A stretch of 64,000 nt of DNA from Cherax quadricarinatus (lineage: Eukaryota > Arthropoda > Malacostraca > Decapoda > Parastacidae): contig NC_091369.1 of NCBI RefSeq assembly GCF_038502225.1, forward strand, positions 4,376,017 to 4,440,016, in the 5' to 3' direction. Position 1 is the stretch's first letter, and the number at the start of each line of letters is the position of its first letter. The notes below the pieces were generated by a model that did not search any database, was not told the DNA's origin, and saw only the letters and a program-made list of their open reading frames with translations. A program made the position numbers and the translations under genes. Shown piece by piece: positions 1-13,300 of the stretch.

Positions 1-360
1 TACTTTCCCTAGGCTTTCTTAACTTGTTTAACTCACTCCAAAATTTTTTTTTATTTTTTTTTTTACACGTTTTCACATGTAAAACAAAAAAAAAAGATTA
101 CATTTTTTTACATACTTTCAGATGTTGAAAAAACGTATATACATATACGTTTGGACCATTTAAGGGTTAATGAGCAGTTTAGTAGATGTCTTGAGGAATA
201 CATGAGAAAAGTCCCAACAAAATTGTACATAACTTGTATAGAAAGCCATGGTTAAAGTTTTCTGCTGTATGCTATCATAAGATAACTTTGTTTCCCATTA
301 GAATGTGTGTTTAGCACAGTGGCCATCTACACCCGAGGCAGGGTGACTTGAAGAAAAATG
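1..360. other. Intron sequence, no feature seen
   Basis: AT-rich sequence with T and A runs, and no exon, tail or inverted repeat that I can recognise. By position it belongs to the HTT intron upstream of exon a. Confidence 0.5.
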
Positions 361-435
361 AAACGCAAAGTTTTCCTTCTTTAGGCAACGTAAAGTTTTC
401 CTTCTTTAGGCAACGTAAAGTTTTCCTTCTTTAGG
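361..435. repeat. Short tandem repeat, 25-bp unit, about 3 copies
   Basis: The segment aaagttttccttctttaggc is repeated three times in a row, separated by aacgt. It abuts a SINE-1 fragment whose own 3' region (cttctttt) may have seeded it. Confidence 0.75.
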
Positions 436-530
436 GGAAGGGGATACTGGCCTCTTGCTCCCAGCATTGTTGTCGCCTCATACAACACACATGGCTTACC
501 GAGGAAAGATTCTTTTCCACTTCCCCATGG
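425..530 (-). repeat. SINE-1 fragment
   Basis: It is the reverse complement of the central part of SINE-1: ggggatactggcctcttgct, tacaacacacatggcttac and ccacttccccatgga are all recognisable. Confidence 0.75.
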
Positions 531-696
531 AGTATTAGAGTTACAATAGTAAGTTAATATTGTGTAGTGTATGTTACAAGGAAAAGCCCAAAGTTATGCA
601 TAGCATTTCAGGCAGTCTAAAGTTAGGACTAATACTTGAATTATAAAACTAAAACAATATGTTGAACAATGTACATAAATGTAGGTATATACATAC

Positions 697-1037
697 AGCA
701 GGCATGTGTGAGCATGTTATATAGGAATGAATGGAGACAAATGTTTTTTTTTTTTGTCTTGATTAGCTGTTGGAGTGTGAGCAGGGTAATATTTTGTGAA
801 GGGATTCAGGGAAACTGGTTAGCTGGACTTGAGTCCTGGAGGTGGAAAGTACAGTGCCTGCACTTTAAAGGAGGGGGTTGGGATATTTGCTGTTTAGGGT
901 GACATCTAACCTGTTATATCTGTGCATCTCTACAAAGACAGTGATAGTGTGAATGATGGTGAAAGTGTTTTTTTTTTTTTGTCACCCTGCCTTGGTGGGA
1001 AGACGGCCAACTTGTTAACAGAAAACATGAAAAAATA
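697..1037 (+). mobile_element. LINE-A, 5'-truncated 3' end
   Basis: It starts in the last codons of the LINE-A ORF (agcatgttatataggaatg corresponds to SMLYRNEW), runs through the 3' UTR (aactggttagctggacttga, cagtgcctgcactttaaagg) and ends with the tail gtcaccctgccttggtggga and an A-rich stretch. Confidence 0.85.
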
Positions 1038-1604
1038 TAATTACATAATACTGCGACACAAATTTTAATGAACAGTGAGCATTAGTGAAAGACATTTAAT
1101 GTTAAAATAAACTTAATTTCTGGAGAATTGAAAAGTCAGTAAGGAGATAACAGTGTGTCAATGATTGGAGATATGATTATAGCAAAGGAACCTGGTTTAA
1201 TTTATAATCTGGATATAAAAGTTTACTCACAGGATCAGTAATTTAGAGGTAGATTCTTTTGATACTGCTTAATTGTTAATTGAAATTATGAGCAACAGTA
1301 GGCCTAAAATCAATCCTTGTGGAATGTCACTTGTGACTGGTTCCCATTTTGATTTCACCCTATTCTTTTCGGATGTTTTTTTTTTTTTTGTGGGCAGTGT
1401 ATATTGTAGTGGGTTTGTATTTTAATGTTGAGGAATCTTGGAGAAATATCTATAGAATAGTTAATGTAGAAGGAAGTCATGTTCATATTGGTGGGATAGC
1501 ACTCGCAGTTTGGTATAATAGTCCTAGCTTGTAACTTGCATCACTCTCACCAAGAAACTTCAGTGAAAGATAAATGATCCTTAATAAATAATAATAAATC
1601 TGAC

Positions 1605-1806
1605 TCCATTGGAAAGTGGAAAAGACTCCTTCCTCTGTAAGCCATGCTTATCATAAGAGGTGACTGAAATGTGGGGAGCAAGGGGCTTGTAACCCCTTCT
1701 CCTATATAAATTACTAAATGTGAAAAGAAGAAAAACTTTATAGTGTTTTTTTCTTTACCGGGTCACCGTGCCTCAGTGGGAGACAGCTGGTGTTAAAAAC
1801 AAAAGA
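1605..1806 (+). mobile_element. SINE-1, 3' half
   Basis: It contains gtaagccatgcttatcata, agcaaggggcttgtaacccc, ttctcctatataaattacta and the tail gggtcaccgtgcctcagtgg. It is diverged and 5'-truncated. Confidence 0.8.
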
Positions 1807-1965
1807 TTTAGAGTTTATCCAATGCAATAAAATAAGTAGTGAGTACTGAACCCATGTGGAACATTCAGTGCAAGGAATAGTGAAGGCTCAATCCCCTGTC
1901 TGCTCATTGCAAGATTGATGCATTATCTACTTATCTGTTAACTACTTCCTTCCCCAACACAACAG

Positions 1966-2110
1966 AGCCTGTAGTGCCATGCTCGATTGCTGTGACCTGT
2001 TGTTATCCACAGCTTGGATGTGTTGAGACCTTGTCGCAACTCAGTGAGAAGTATCCTCCTGCCCTGTACCCATCAGCATGGGGTTGCCACATTACTCCAG
2101 TGCAGTCAAG
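1966..2110 (+). CDS. HTT: HTT exon a (first in window)
   Basis: It encodes [20 protein letters not shown] followed by [12 protein letters not shown], which aligns with the vertebrate segment FGCCEALCLLSTAFP...GWHCG. The donor is TCAAG|GTATTA and leaves two bases of a codon. The acceptor is uncertain: AACACAACAG at 1965 has a good pyrimidine tract and branch point, but TTATCCACAG at 2012 is also in frame and would start the exon at 2013 in phase 0. The preceding exon is not in the window. Confidence 0.8.
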
Positions 2111-5100
2111 GTATTATATTGGTTTTATATTGGTATTGTTTGAAGCCATGATGCAGGTGTGTTTGTCTTATTGTAGTGCTGTGGAGGTTTACTTTAGGCA
2201 TACAGTATGTATTTTCTTAAATCCTCAAGGTATTATTCTGTGACATTTCACCTATATAAAGTTTTGTGCAATTCTCACAAAGATAGGTATATTTATTGCA
2301 TTAATTAGCAGTAGATAAAAAATCAGATCAAAACATTAATGAAATCAAGATATATAAAGTTTAATTAAAATTGATTGAACTGAAAAATTTAACGCACATA
2401 ACTCGCACTTAGGAGACTGAAATTTATAATGACATTTTGGCCCCACTTGGACCATTAACTAGGTGTCTGTTACTTGACTCACGAAATTGTAATGAGCAAA
2501 CAAACCATACCACAGACGGGGATAGAACCCGCGATCAGAGAGTCTCAAAACTCCAGACTGTCGCATTAGCTACTGGGCCAGCTAGCCACAATAAGATTCA
2601 TCCAAATAGGTATATTTCTACACCATAGGAAGATTAGCATAGGCACCACTGTGACCACAAATGCAAGTTTTACAGATACAACTGTCTGGAGTTTTGAGAC
2701 ATCGTGGGTTCTATCCCTGTCCGTGGTATGGTTTGTTTAGGTGTCTGTTATCCATGCCAGCATGGATAACAGACACCTAGCTGACATTCCAGTGACTGAG
2801 TGGTTGCACTGTTGATGTCCTTAATAGTTTTACAGTTGTTTAGTAAATGCCCCCAGTGTTGATTAACTTAATACGCAGGAGATGGTGGTGGCAGTACATA
2901 TTAACTGTCAGACTGATCCATCTATCAAGTTCACTCCATTATATGGTGTTAGTAAATATCATGGTACCCATTCTCTGCAGTCTTTGATGAAATGGTATAG
3001 AAATTTCTGTTTTGTGAATGTTCATGATAATTATTGACAATCTTCCTCAAGGATCCTCTTCGTGCAGATTGTGTGTGCTCTGAGAAAGTAATTTATGAAA
3101 GTCATATTTATTTTTTTAGGTTGCAGGTTGGTAGACAGCAACCGCCCAGGGAGGTACTACCGTCCTGCCAAGTGAGTGTAAAACGAAAGCCTGTAATTGT
3201 TTTACATGATGGTAGGATTGCTGGTGTCCTTTTTTCTGTCTCATAAACATGCAAGATTTCAGGTACGTCTTGCTACTTCTACTTACACTTAGGTCACACT
3301 ACACATACATGTACAAGCGTATATATACACACCCCTCTGGATATTTTTCTATTTTCTTTCTAGTTCTTGTTCTTGTTTATTTCCTCTTATCTCCATGGGG
3401 AAGTGGAACAGAATTCTTCCTCCGTAAGCCATGCGTGTTGTTAGAGGCGACTAAAATGCCGGGAGCAAGGGGCTAGTAACCCCTTCTCCTGTATAAATTA
3501 CTAAATTTGAAAAGAGAAACTTTTGTTTTTCTTTTTGGGCCACCCTGCCTTGGTGGGATATGGCCGGTTTGTTGAAAGAAAGAAAAAGATATTTATTTTT
3601 GTGCAGTGTGAGTAGTGGTGTATCAAGTTAGGTAAAAGGACAAGTGTAACTAATGCAGAATTTAATCGTGGCAGCATTTTGCTCTCTAGGAACTTTGTCA
3701 AGTTGACAAAGCTCCTGGAGAGCAAAATGTTGCCACAATAAAATGTCAGATTAGTTGCATGTGTCCAAAATTTTACCTAACATCTTGTTGGTAATTCTAC
3801 CAACATTATTACAGAGTGTATCAGGTTGTCTTTGTTAGTGGGTTTTCTATAATTGCTTCAGTGGTATGGTAGTGTTTTATCATCATGGTATCAAGAAATG
3901 GGAGGGAGTCATCTGTTTTGTCCACCTTGATTTATTCACACATTCTGTTTACAGTATTTGTATCACTTGTATGCGAATGACATGATTAGCATAAAGCTCA
4001 CAAAAGAATTTTTTTACAGTGAAAATAAAATGCATACTGGACTGATCACCCACGTTCTCTCCTTGGCTGGAGAATCTCCATTTGCAGGAGATCTAAACGT
4101 ACAACAGAACATTCTCACAATAGCTTCAAACATTCTTGCAGGTGATTAAGTAGTCTTATCACTTACTGATGATATGGTTTGCAGAGAATAATGCTATCAG
4201 GTATGCAGAGCATGCATTTATTTGCACAATATTCTTATCATGTGCATGACTTGAAAACGACTACGCAGAGTGGAATGTTATCCAAATACTGGCTTGTTCT
4301 GCATACTTGTGGTTTTATTCACACAATTGATGATGTAACATCTTGTTAGCTGACATCTGATGATTAAGACACACTTGCAACAGTTGTGTGTGTTTATTGT
4401 TGAAACATTTTTGCCTACACAGTAGGCTTCTTCAGTCAAATATAGAGGCAGCAGGTGTAGTAGTGAAATGAAGATGATGTAATCAGTCCATCACCCTCAC
4501 ATGTGTCTTAATCATCAATTTGTCAGTATTTTATAAAATTATCAACTGCTTGCAAGAAATGTTGATGTCCTGTATAATGATATACAGTGGACCCCCGCAT
4601 AACGATTACCTCCGAATGCGACCAATTATGTAAGTGTATTTATGTAAGTGCGTTTGTACGTGTATGTTTGGGGGTCTGAAATGGACTAATCTACTTCACA
4701 ATATTTCTTATGGGAACAAATTCGGTCAGTACTGGCACCTGAACATACTTCTGGAGTGAAAAAATATCGTTAACCGGGGGTCCACTGTACTATATACATA
4801 CCGTACTGCATTTATTAATGATCAGTGTCCTCTTCAGGTATTGCAATTGAAGTTTTAAGACAAGGCAGAGAAGACGTTGTAGGAGCTAAGGCACCATGGG
4901 CATTCTTAGGGGCATCGCAGGTACAAGTCAATATTATCAAATGTCTCTTACTGATATTTCAGCATCTGTATGTAGAATATTTTTACGAATAGTTACAGCA
5001 TTACTGTATAGTGCAAAGTTTAAATGTGGGAAGGATGGGATTGCATGTGGCAGTAACTTAACCAAATTTAGATATTTTCATTCAGTATTTTTTAAGAGGC

Positions 5101-7323
5101 TTGTTGATATTTTAAGCATTTGGAGATTTAAGAAAAACAAGTTGTACATATTTTTAGTAAAGCATTTCATGAGAGTTTGAAATCCTATAATTCATTTTGA
5201 TGTTTGTTTTGTGACACTTTGGTGAATTTGAGATTTTGCACTATGTTATTTAGAGTCTTTGTATGATTTGCTTTTCATTTCTGTGCTTGTTTATGTGTAA
5301 TTAATTTTTTTTTGTAGGGTAAATCATTTTAAAGAACAAATATTATTTTGAAGTTTGGTCTGTTTTTTTGTAATAGGTAAATAATGTTTTCATGTTGGCC
5401 ATTGTTTCAGGTGCTATCAGGACATCTTGTCCATATATGCATCTTATGTTTATTACTGATATTTAAATACCTACATAACCTGCACATAGACCGAAAAGTC
5501 ATAATAAGCTTTTCTCTTTCCTATTTGTGTATTTGTTATTGTTCCAGTCATGGTATTGTGCCTTTTTCTTGATTTAAATACCCATATAGACTGTCTAGTA
5601 ACTCGTTACTAAGAAAAGATCCTGCACTCATCACTAGGTGACTGCTGTGGCAGAGTGTGTTGTTCAGCACATCCTGCGTATACTATGTGTATACACCCAT
5701 GTGTTGGAAGATATCTTACCAGGTTCAAGGCCTACACTTGCTCCTCTTACTCCACAGTCAACGCTTTCTCCAATTAAAGTAATTATAACAGCGAAGTACA
5801 ATGCCTGCACTTTAAAGGAGGGGTTTGGGATATTGGCAGTTTAGCGGGACATCTAAACTGTCGTATCTGAGCTCCTCTTCAAAGACAGTGATTGTGTATG
5901 AGTGGTGGTGAAAGTGTTGAATGATGATGAAAGATTTTTTTCTTTCTTTTTGGGTTACCCTGCCTCAGTGGAAAACAGCTGATGTGTTAAAAAAAAAAAA
6001 ACAGTGACCTGTTGCGTCTGCATGTCTCTGGCAAGACAGTGATAGTGTGAATGATGGTGAAAGTGTTTGTTTATTGGGTCGCCCTGCCTTGGTGGGAGAC
6101 GACCAGCATATAAAAAAAAAAAAATATGCTGACCTCCATGTGTATGTGGTACTGTATAAAGCCATTTATGTTGTTATGCTATTTTATACTGTAATCATGT
6201 GTATTATTTTATTACTGTAATGAGGATGAGGAACAGGGCATAATTCCATTTTTGATATGTGGTGGGTAGTCAAATACAATTAGTTGTTCCCAGTTGTTGC
6301 TCTCTGCATGCAGTGTCGTTCTGATAATACCTTTGTAGTACCTTTCTGTATCTCCTTCCTGATATTCATGCACTTCTGAATTAAACTGCCTCAAGCCTCT
6401 TAACATTTTAATCTTACAGAGAAGATCAAGAGGAGAGACTACTGGTGACAAGAACCGCACACATTCACCTAGCAATGGAGAAAAACCTGGTAAGTAGCAA
6501 CAAAGTGTATTACAAGCATTAATGAAAGACCACAATTTATTATTATTATTATTATTATTATTAACACATCGGCCATTTCCCACTAAGGCAGGGCGACCCA
6601 AAAAGGAAGAAACGCTTTCATCATCATTCACTTCATCACTGTCTTGCCAGGGGCATGCCTACACTACAGTCAAAAAGCTGTAACATATTAACACCCCTCC
6701 TTCAGATATGTTGCAGTTTTTTAACTGTAGTGTAGGTAGGGGGGGTGGGGATATTTACTGTTTGGAGGGTCATCTGAACTGTAGTATCTGCACTTCTCTG
6801 GCAAGACAGTGATAATATGGAAGTGTTTCTCTTTCGAGTCATCCTGCCTCAGTGGGAGACTGCCAGTGTGTTAAAAAGTAACAATAATAATAATAATAAT
6901 TTAATATGGAAGTGGATTTCAACTTGGAAGATGTGCTCTGTCACTACACATCTGCTTTGATGACTTTTTTTGTGTTCTGTTTATTGTAATGTCGTACACA
7001 GATGGTGAAGAGAAGGAGAGGAAGCCGCTGAAACCTGGACCTATTGGAGCTTTCTCACACTTGCCAGAGTATATTAAAATGTATGATGTGCTCAAAAATG
7101 CTCACACAAATTATAAGGTAAACAAAAATAAGTTTTTTCTTACATTTGAAAGATTATATTTAATTTTGTTTGTTATAGTAAGAGTATATGTATATACATC
7201 CTCTCCTCACTCAGTGATGATGGGCTCTCTGACCAGTATGCATATCTAAATAATGTATATTAACCCCTTGACTGTCGCAATCCCAAATCCTGAGGTGTAT
7301 CCTGGTGTCGCAAAATTCCCCCC

Positions 7324-7354
<31 letters not shown>

Positions 7355-10300
7355 ATTGTTTCTTATGAAATGATAGAGAATCTTTTCCCGATTGTAATGA
7401 CACCAAAAGAATGAAATATGATGGAAAACTGATGGAATTATGCTCTTGCAAAGTTAGCGACCTAGGCAATATTTACGAATCGGCGATTTCACCCACTTTG
7501 AGCCCTATTTTCGGCAAATTCCATTGTTCCAGTCGACCAGACTCATAACTATTTCTTTAGAACTCCATTTTTTCTATCGACTGAGTACAAGAAACTGCCC
7601 ATTTACCGATTTCAACTACCCAATAGCGTGGTCAGAAATTTGCAATTTGGCCAATTTCACGAAAATTAAAAAATATCACAATTTCAAAATAGGGTCCAGA
7701 ATGAACAATGCAGACATTCCTGGCTTTAAAATAACATTTTCTTTGTTCATCAGTCATGTCTCCAGGCCTCTCTGATATTACTCTTGCTTTCTATTTTGAA
7801 TTTTTATTCAAACAAAAAATAGAAGATTTACTGTCATGCAGACTACTGCAATACTGTAATAATTGTATAAATAACATCAACCCATTCATGACTGCATATT
7901 AGAATGGCTACTACGACATTTATTGGAAAATGACATCATTTGTTTACTTTTGAACATCGGCAAAAATCAAACATTTCCCCTACTTTGAGCTCCATTTCTA
8001 GGGTCTTTTCATAGTAAAACCAATCAAAATTACTTCTATTTCTATAATATGTTTTCCATTCTATCAAATGAGACCAAGAAAATGATAATACAACCATAAA
8101 TACTATACAAAAAAGGACCACAAAGTCGGCATTTTAATTAAAAAAAACGGTTGGAGTTTTTTTTTTTTCTCATTATGCACTGCGTGCTGCAGGATTTTTT
8201 TTATATGGTGCACCGCACAGACCCATTCTCTCACATGTGGGCCTACCAACTTTCTCCTGCTTGATTTGAAGCCACTTGCATTTATGAGTATATTTACTTC
8301 AAAAACGGTGGCTCGTAAGACATACATGTATATATACGACCGAAACAGTCAAAGGGTTAATCTGATTTCCTCTCATTTTGTTTATTACAATATACAGTAC
8401 ACTACCGTAAAAGCATTCAGAAATATACCAGAAATGTTATAAATGGTGCAAAGGTGACATTAAAACAGTATCAAAAATGGTTGACACAAACTCACTACCA
8501 TTATACAGTGTGTCCACAAAAACACTCCTTGATTTCAAACAGGTATAACATGTAACTTTATTGTAATAATCTTTCACAGTAGTTTCAGATGCAGGATTTC
8601 ATTCAGATTCTTGTGGTGTAGGGTAGCATTAAAGGCACTTGATGTGCGCCCCTCTGGTTGCTCGGCAAACATCGATGTAACAGTCCAGTTCAGTCCAGAC
8701 GCTCTGCAGCATATCTGGTGTTATCATACGAACTGGTTCAGTGATTGAAATTTTCAGCTCCTCCAGGGTTGCCGGTAATGGTGGTACATAAACTGTGCTC
8801 TTTACATAATCCTAAAGAAAGAAGTCACAAGCAGTTAGGTCCGGTGACCTTGCAGGCCACTTGCAGAGGTCACTGGACCTAACTGTTTGTGACCACTACC
8901 TGCAACCCTGGAGGAGCTGAAAATTTCAATCATTGAAGCAGTTCCCATGATAACACCAGATGTGCTGCAGAGCATCTGGACTGAACTGGACTGTTACATC
9001 GATGTTTGCCGAGCAACCAGAGGGGCGCACATTAAGTGTCTTTAATGTTACCCTATACCACATGAAACTGAATGAAATCCTGCATCTGAAGCTACTAACT
9101 GTGAAAGATTATTACAATAAAGTTACATGTTATACCTTTTTGAAATCAGGGAGGATTTTTGCGGAGACCCTGTAGTATGCTCGTCACTCAGTGACTAATT
9201 TGTTTACCGACATGGTTTTAGGAACGCAACTCCGTCATTAAGTGAGGAGAAGCTGTAGTCTTGTCTGTGGGTATAGTAATAAAATATAACTATATATGTA
9301 AAGTTGGGTTTCAAATGCTGCTGTGAGGAGGCGGCTGGAGGCAGTGGAGATGCCCTATCTATGGGCAGTGTGTGGTGTACATATTATACAGAGAATTCGG
9401 AGTATGTAAATTAGGAGGAGGTATGGAGTTACTAAAAGTATTAGTCAGAGGGCTGAAGAGGGGTTGTTGAGGTGGTTTGGTCGTATAGAAAGAATGGAAC
9501 AAAGTAGAATGACTTGGAGTACGTATAAATCTGTAGGGGAAGGAAGGCGGGGTAGGGGTCATCCTCGAAAAGGTTGCAGGGAGGGGGTAAAGGAGGTTTT
9601 GTGGGCGAGGGGCTTGGACTTCCAGCAAGCATGTGTGAGCATGTTAGATAGGAGTGAATGGAGACGAATGGTTTTTCGGACCTGACAAGCTGTTGGAGTG
9701 TGAGCAGGGTAATACATGTTTTGTGAAGGGATTCAGGGAAACCGGTTAGCGGGACTTGAGTCCTGGAAATGGGAAGTACAATGCCTACACTTTAAAGGAG
9801 GGGTTTGGGATATTGGCAGTTTGGGGGGGACTTTTAAACTGTCATATCTGAGCCCCTCTGCAAAGACGGTGATTATGTATGAGTGATGGTGAAAGTGTTG
9901 AATGATGATGAAAGTTTTTTCTTTCTGTTTGGGTTTTTCTTTCTTTTTGGGTCACCCTGCCTTGGTGGGAAACGGCCGACATGTTAAAAAAAAAAAGTGA
10001 AGTTATATGTAAAATTTTGAATGTAAACTAACTAAATTTAAAAAAGAATCAAATATTGTAAATAGTTTTTTGACAGAATATCTAATGTAATATGCAGCTG
10101 TAACCATTGAGAGGCACAAGAGGTAAATTTGATTTGAGAATGCTTTCCCGGACTAGGGGAATGGTAATAATTTGCTAATATAAAATATGTAAACTCTCCC
10201 AGATGTCCTTGGAAGATAGTACAACAGAAAAGGTCTGTGGATTGCTCAGAGTGGCCCTCACTAGCCTGGGGAGACTCTTGGAAGTGGCATCAATGGTAGA

Positions 10301-13300
10301 ATTTGGGAAACTTGCCGATGAGATGCTTCAGTACCTGAAAGTCGTCACGTCTCTCCTTCCAACACTCACAGTGCAGTGTGGACAGCAGGTGAGTTGATTG
10401 TACAGTTAGCTGTTGCCAATTGATAACTGCAGTTTGATGAGTAAAAGACCAGGAGATGGAATACTCTACACAGGTGGCCCATTCTTATATTCAAGCTGTG
10501 TTCCTTGTTTTTTCCAACTCCTAAATGAATTGCATTCCTGGGTTTTTCAACCTAAAAATTAGATGTTTGTATAGAAAACTGATACAAAGGATGACAGTTT
10601 TAAAACACTAATTTTTAAAAAAATAAATGTTTTAAAACATTTATGTTTTAAAACATTTATGTTTTAAAGCACAAATGTGTTTCTAGGTGTTCCCTGTTTG
10701 TAAGTGTGAGATGTGACTTGTGGGACCAATAATTTAAATGTGATTTAAGGTTTCTAAGAATTTTCTTTATTACTTCTAATTTATCTTCCTGTATACACCT
10801 ACCATCCGACTTACGACCTGCTCGACTTACAACCACTCGATTTACGACCGTGTTTTTTATGCCAAATTTCTGGGAAATAAACGACTATTTGTGTTTGTAC
10901 ACAGTGTTTATCCTAAACCTTACAGTATAAAATACAATACTAACAACATAAAAAGTAAAGTAAAACATGAAATACCAAAATAAAACAATAAAATAAAAGT
11001 CATTACAAAAATGTTTTGTTGATATTCAGTAGTAAAGTTCGACTTACGACCATTTCGACTTACGACCTGTTTCTCGGAACCGAACTCGGTCGTAAGTCGG
11101 ATGGTAGGTGTATTCTCATTGCCTTATTCTCTCTTAGCACTCCTTATCCTTTAGAGAGGTGGTAAATGTTCATAATTACTCACACATTTTAAATATAACT
11201 TTTAATAATAACAATAAGAATAAGAATAATAAAGATAATAATCTATCTTTGGAATGGTAGAGTAGATAAAAATAGTACAGTACAATAATAGCAAACTTCG
11301 AATTTACTGGTAAATAATTGTTAGGTTTCATAGTCCTGGAACAAATTAAGAGGATAAATTTAAGAGGAAAATGTTAGTATAGGAGTATAGAAAAATTTGA
11401 AGCACAGATTATTACAACACCTGTGGTTTGTAGGGGAAATATTTGATAAGTTGTTAATGGTACAGGATGGACCACAATGTTGCCTAAAGTTTCCTGAAGA
11501 TTGAGACACTTATGCAGCATATGGGAATCTTTATTCAGGAAACGTTTCGCCACACAGTGGCTTCATCAGTCCAATACAAAGAGGAAGGCGTAAGGAGAGG
11601 AGGAGTATGAGGTAATCAGTCCCTCAGCCTGGAGTTGATGTGTTCAGTCCATCAATCTTGTAGAAGATTGATGGACTGAACACATCAACTCCTGGCTGAA
11701 GGACTGATTACCTCATACTCCTCCTCTCCTTACGCCTTCCTCTTTGTATTGGACTGATGAAGCCACTGTGTGGCGAAACGTTTCCTGAATAAAGATTCCC
11801 ATATGCTGCATAAGTGTCTCAATCTTCAACTTGTCGGTTTTTCAAACCATTCATCACACTAAAGTTTCCTCTTGAGATTATGGTCTGGGTGTGAAGTGTT
11901 CAAGCTATGACATTATAACATTCATTCTACACAGACCATTACTGTGGTCTGGTGATAGGTCAAACAAATGGACGTGCTGGTTTAGTCTAACATCTGTGAT
12001 ATTGAACTGAAGTCTTAGGAAATGCTAGTAGCAGTGTCGATATGTTTCATTGTTTTTCAGCTTCTGAAGTGCTTGTTTGGTTCAAATGTGATGGCACTCT
12101 TTGACCAGCTATACCGCAAGGTTTCCGAGCCTGTGCCCCATGTGTCAACAGATACAGTTGGAAGCACAAACAAACGGGCAGTGGAGGAGCCTGATATTAC
12201 TGGTCTCCATCATCTTTGTTTCAATATTCCACTGGTTGAACTGGAGAAAGACCTGAATGAAATGTCTGTGGCCAGGAAAGACAGTGACCAAATCAGGTTA
12301 GTGTGGTTACCTATTAATGTAAAGTGGATAATTATCTCTTTGGGTTTGAAGAGGGAAGGAGGTGGGTTGTTGGGATTTGACCTCTTGGGCCCAAGAATTA
12401 ACTTCGCCATATATTCAATAGAGTCCATATATGAAGATAATGTTTGTTCTTATTAAAGTCATATTTTATAACAGATGTTGATTACAATTTTAGTTTTAGT
12501 CTGAGTCAACGGAAAGGAAGCACTAGTGTCTTCAAGACCCTGGGACGTGGTAATGATAAATTATCATTGAGTTCTTACATAAGACTTTTTGAACCATTGG
12601 TCATCAAGGCCTTGAAGGTGAGTCTTGCATATATATTTTTCATTTCCTACAATATATCTATAATTTGTTTCAGTAAAATAATACAGATGCTCCTTATGAT
12701 GATTCGACCTATGATAGTGATGCACATTCTGTATTGTAAAATACTGTACATTTATTGGTGGGATAAACTTGTATTCATTGTTTGCTTTCAGTAAGGGTAT
12801 TTATTTTATTTTTTTTTTTTTTCTCAACAAGTCGGCCGTCTCCCACAGAGGCAGGGTGACCCAAAAAAGAAAGAAAATCCCCAAAAAGTAAATGCTTTCA
12901 TCATCATTCAACACTTTCACCATACTCACACATAATCACTGTTTTTGCAGAGGTGCTCAGAATACAACAGTTTAGAAGCATATACGTATAAAGATACACA
13001 ACATATCCCTCCAAACTGCCAATATCCCAAACCCCTCCTTTAAAGTGCAGGCATTGTACTTCCCATTTCCAGGACTCAAGTCCGACTATATAAAATAGCC
13101 GGTTTCCCTGAATCCCTTCACTAAATATTACCCTGCTCACACTCCAACAGATTGTCAGGTCCCAAGTACCATTCGCCTCCATTTACTCCTATCTAACACG
13201 CTCATGCACGCCTGCTGGAAGTCCAAGCCCCTTACCCACAAAACCTCCTTTACCCCCTCTCTCCAACCCTTTCGAGGATGACCCCTACCTCGCCTTCCTT

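Larger units (their letters stand above)
8516..9172. mobile_element. Foldback mariner/Tc1-type element, 657 bp
   Basis: The whole element is a near-palindrome. The ends are CAGTGTGTCCACAAAAACAC and its inverted match GGATTTTTGCGGAGACCCTG, with TA at 8514-8515 and 9173-9174. The empty site in the copy at 29242-29260 reads ccattatagtatgctc, exactly as expected before insertion. Both arms carry a transposase C-terminus (separate entries). Confidence 0.9.
7197..9255. mobile_element. MITE family M3 carrying two nested transposons
   Basis: The outer ends are CATCCTCTCCTCACTCAGTG and its inverted match ...AAGTGAGGAGAAGCTG, with TA on both sides (7195-7196, 9256-9257). The same element lies at 28629-29326. 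Compared with that copy, this one is interrupted at two points by the elements at 7264-8356 and 8516-9172. What remains of the host MITE is about 300 bp. Confidence 0.85.
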
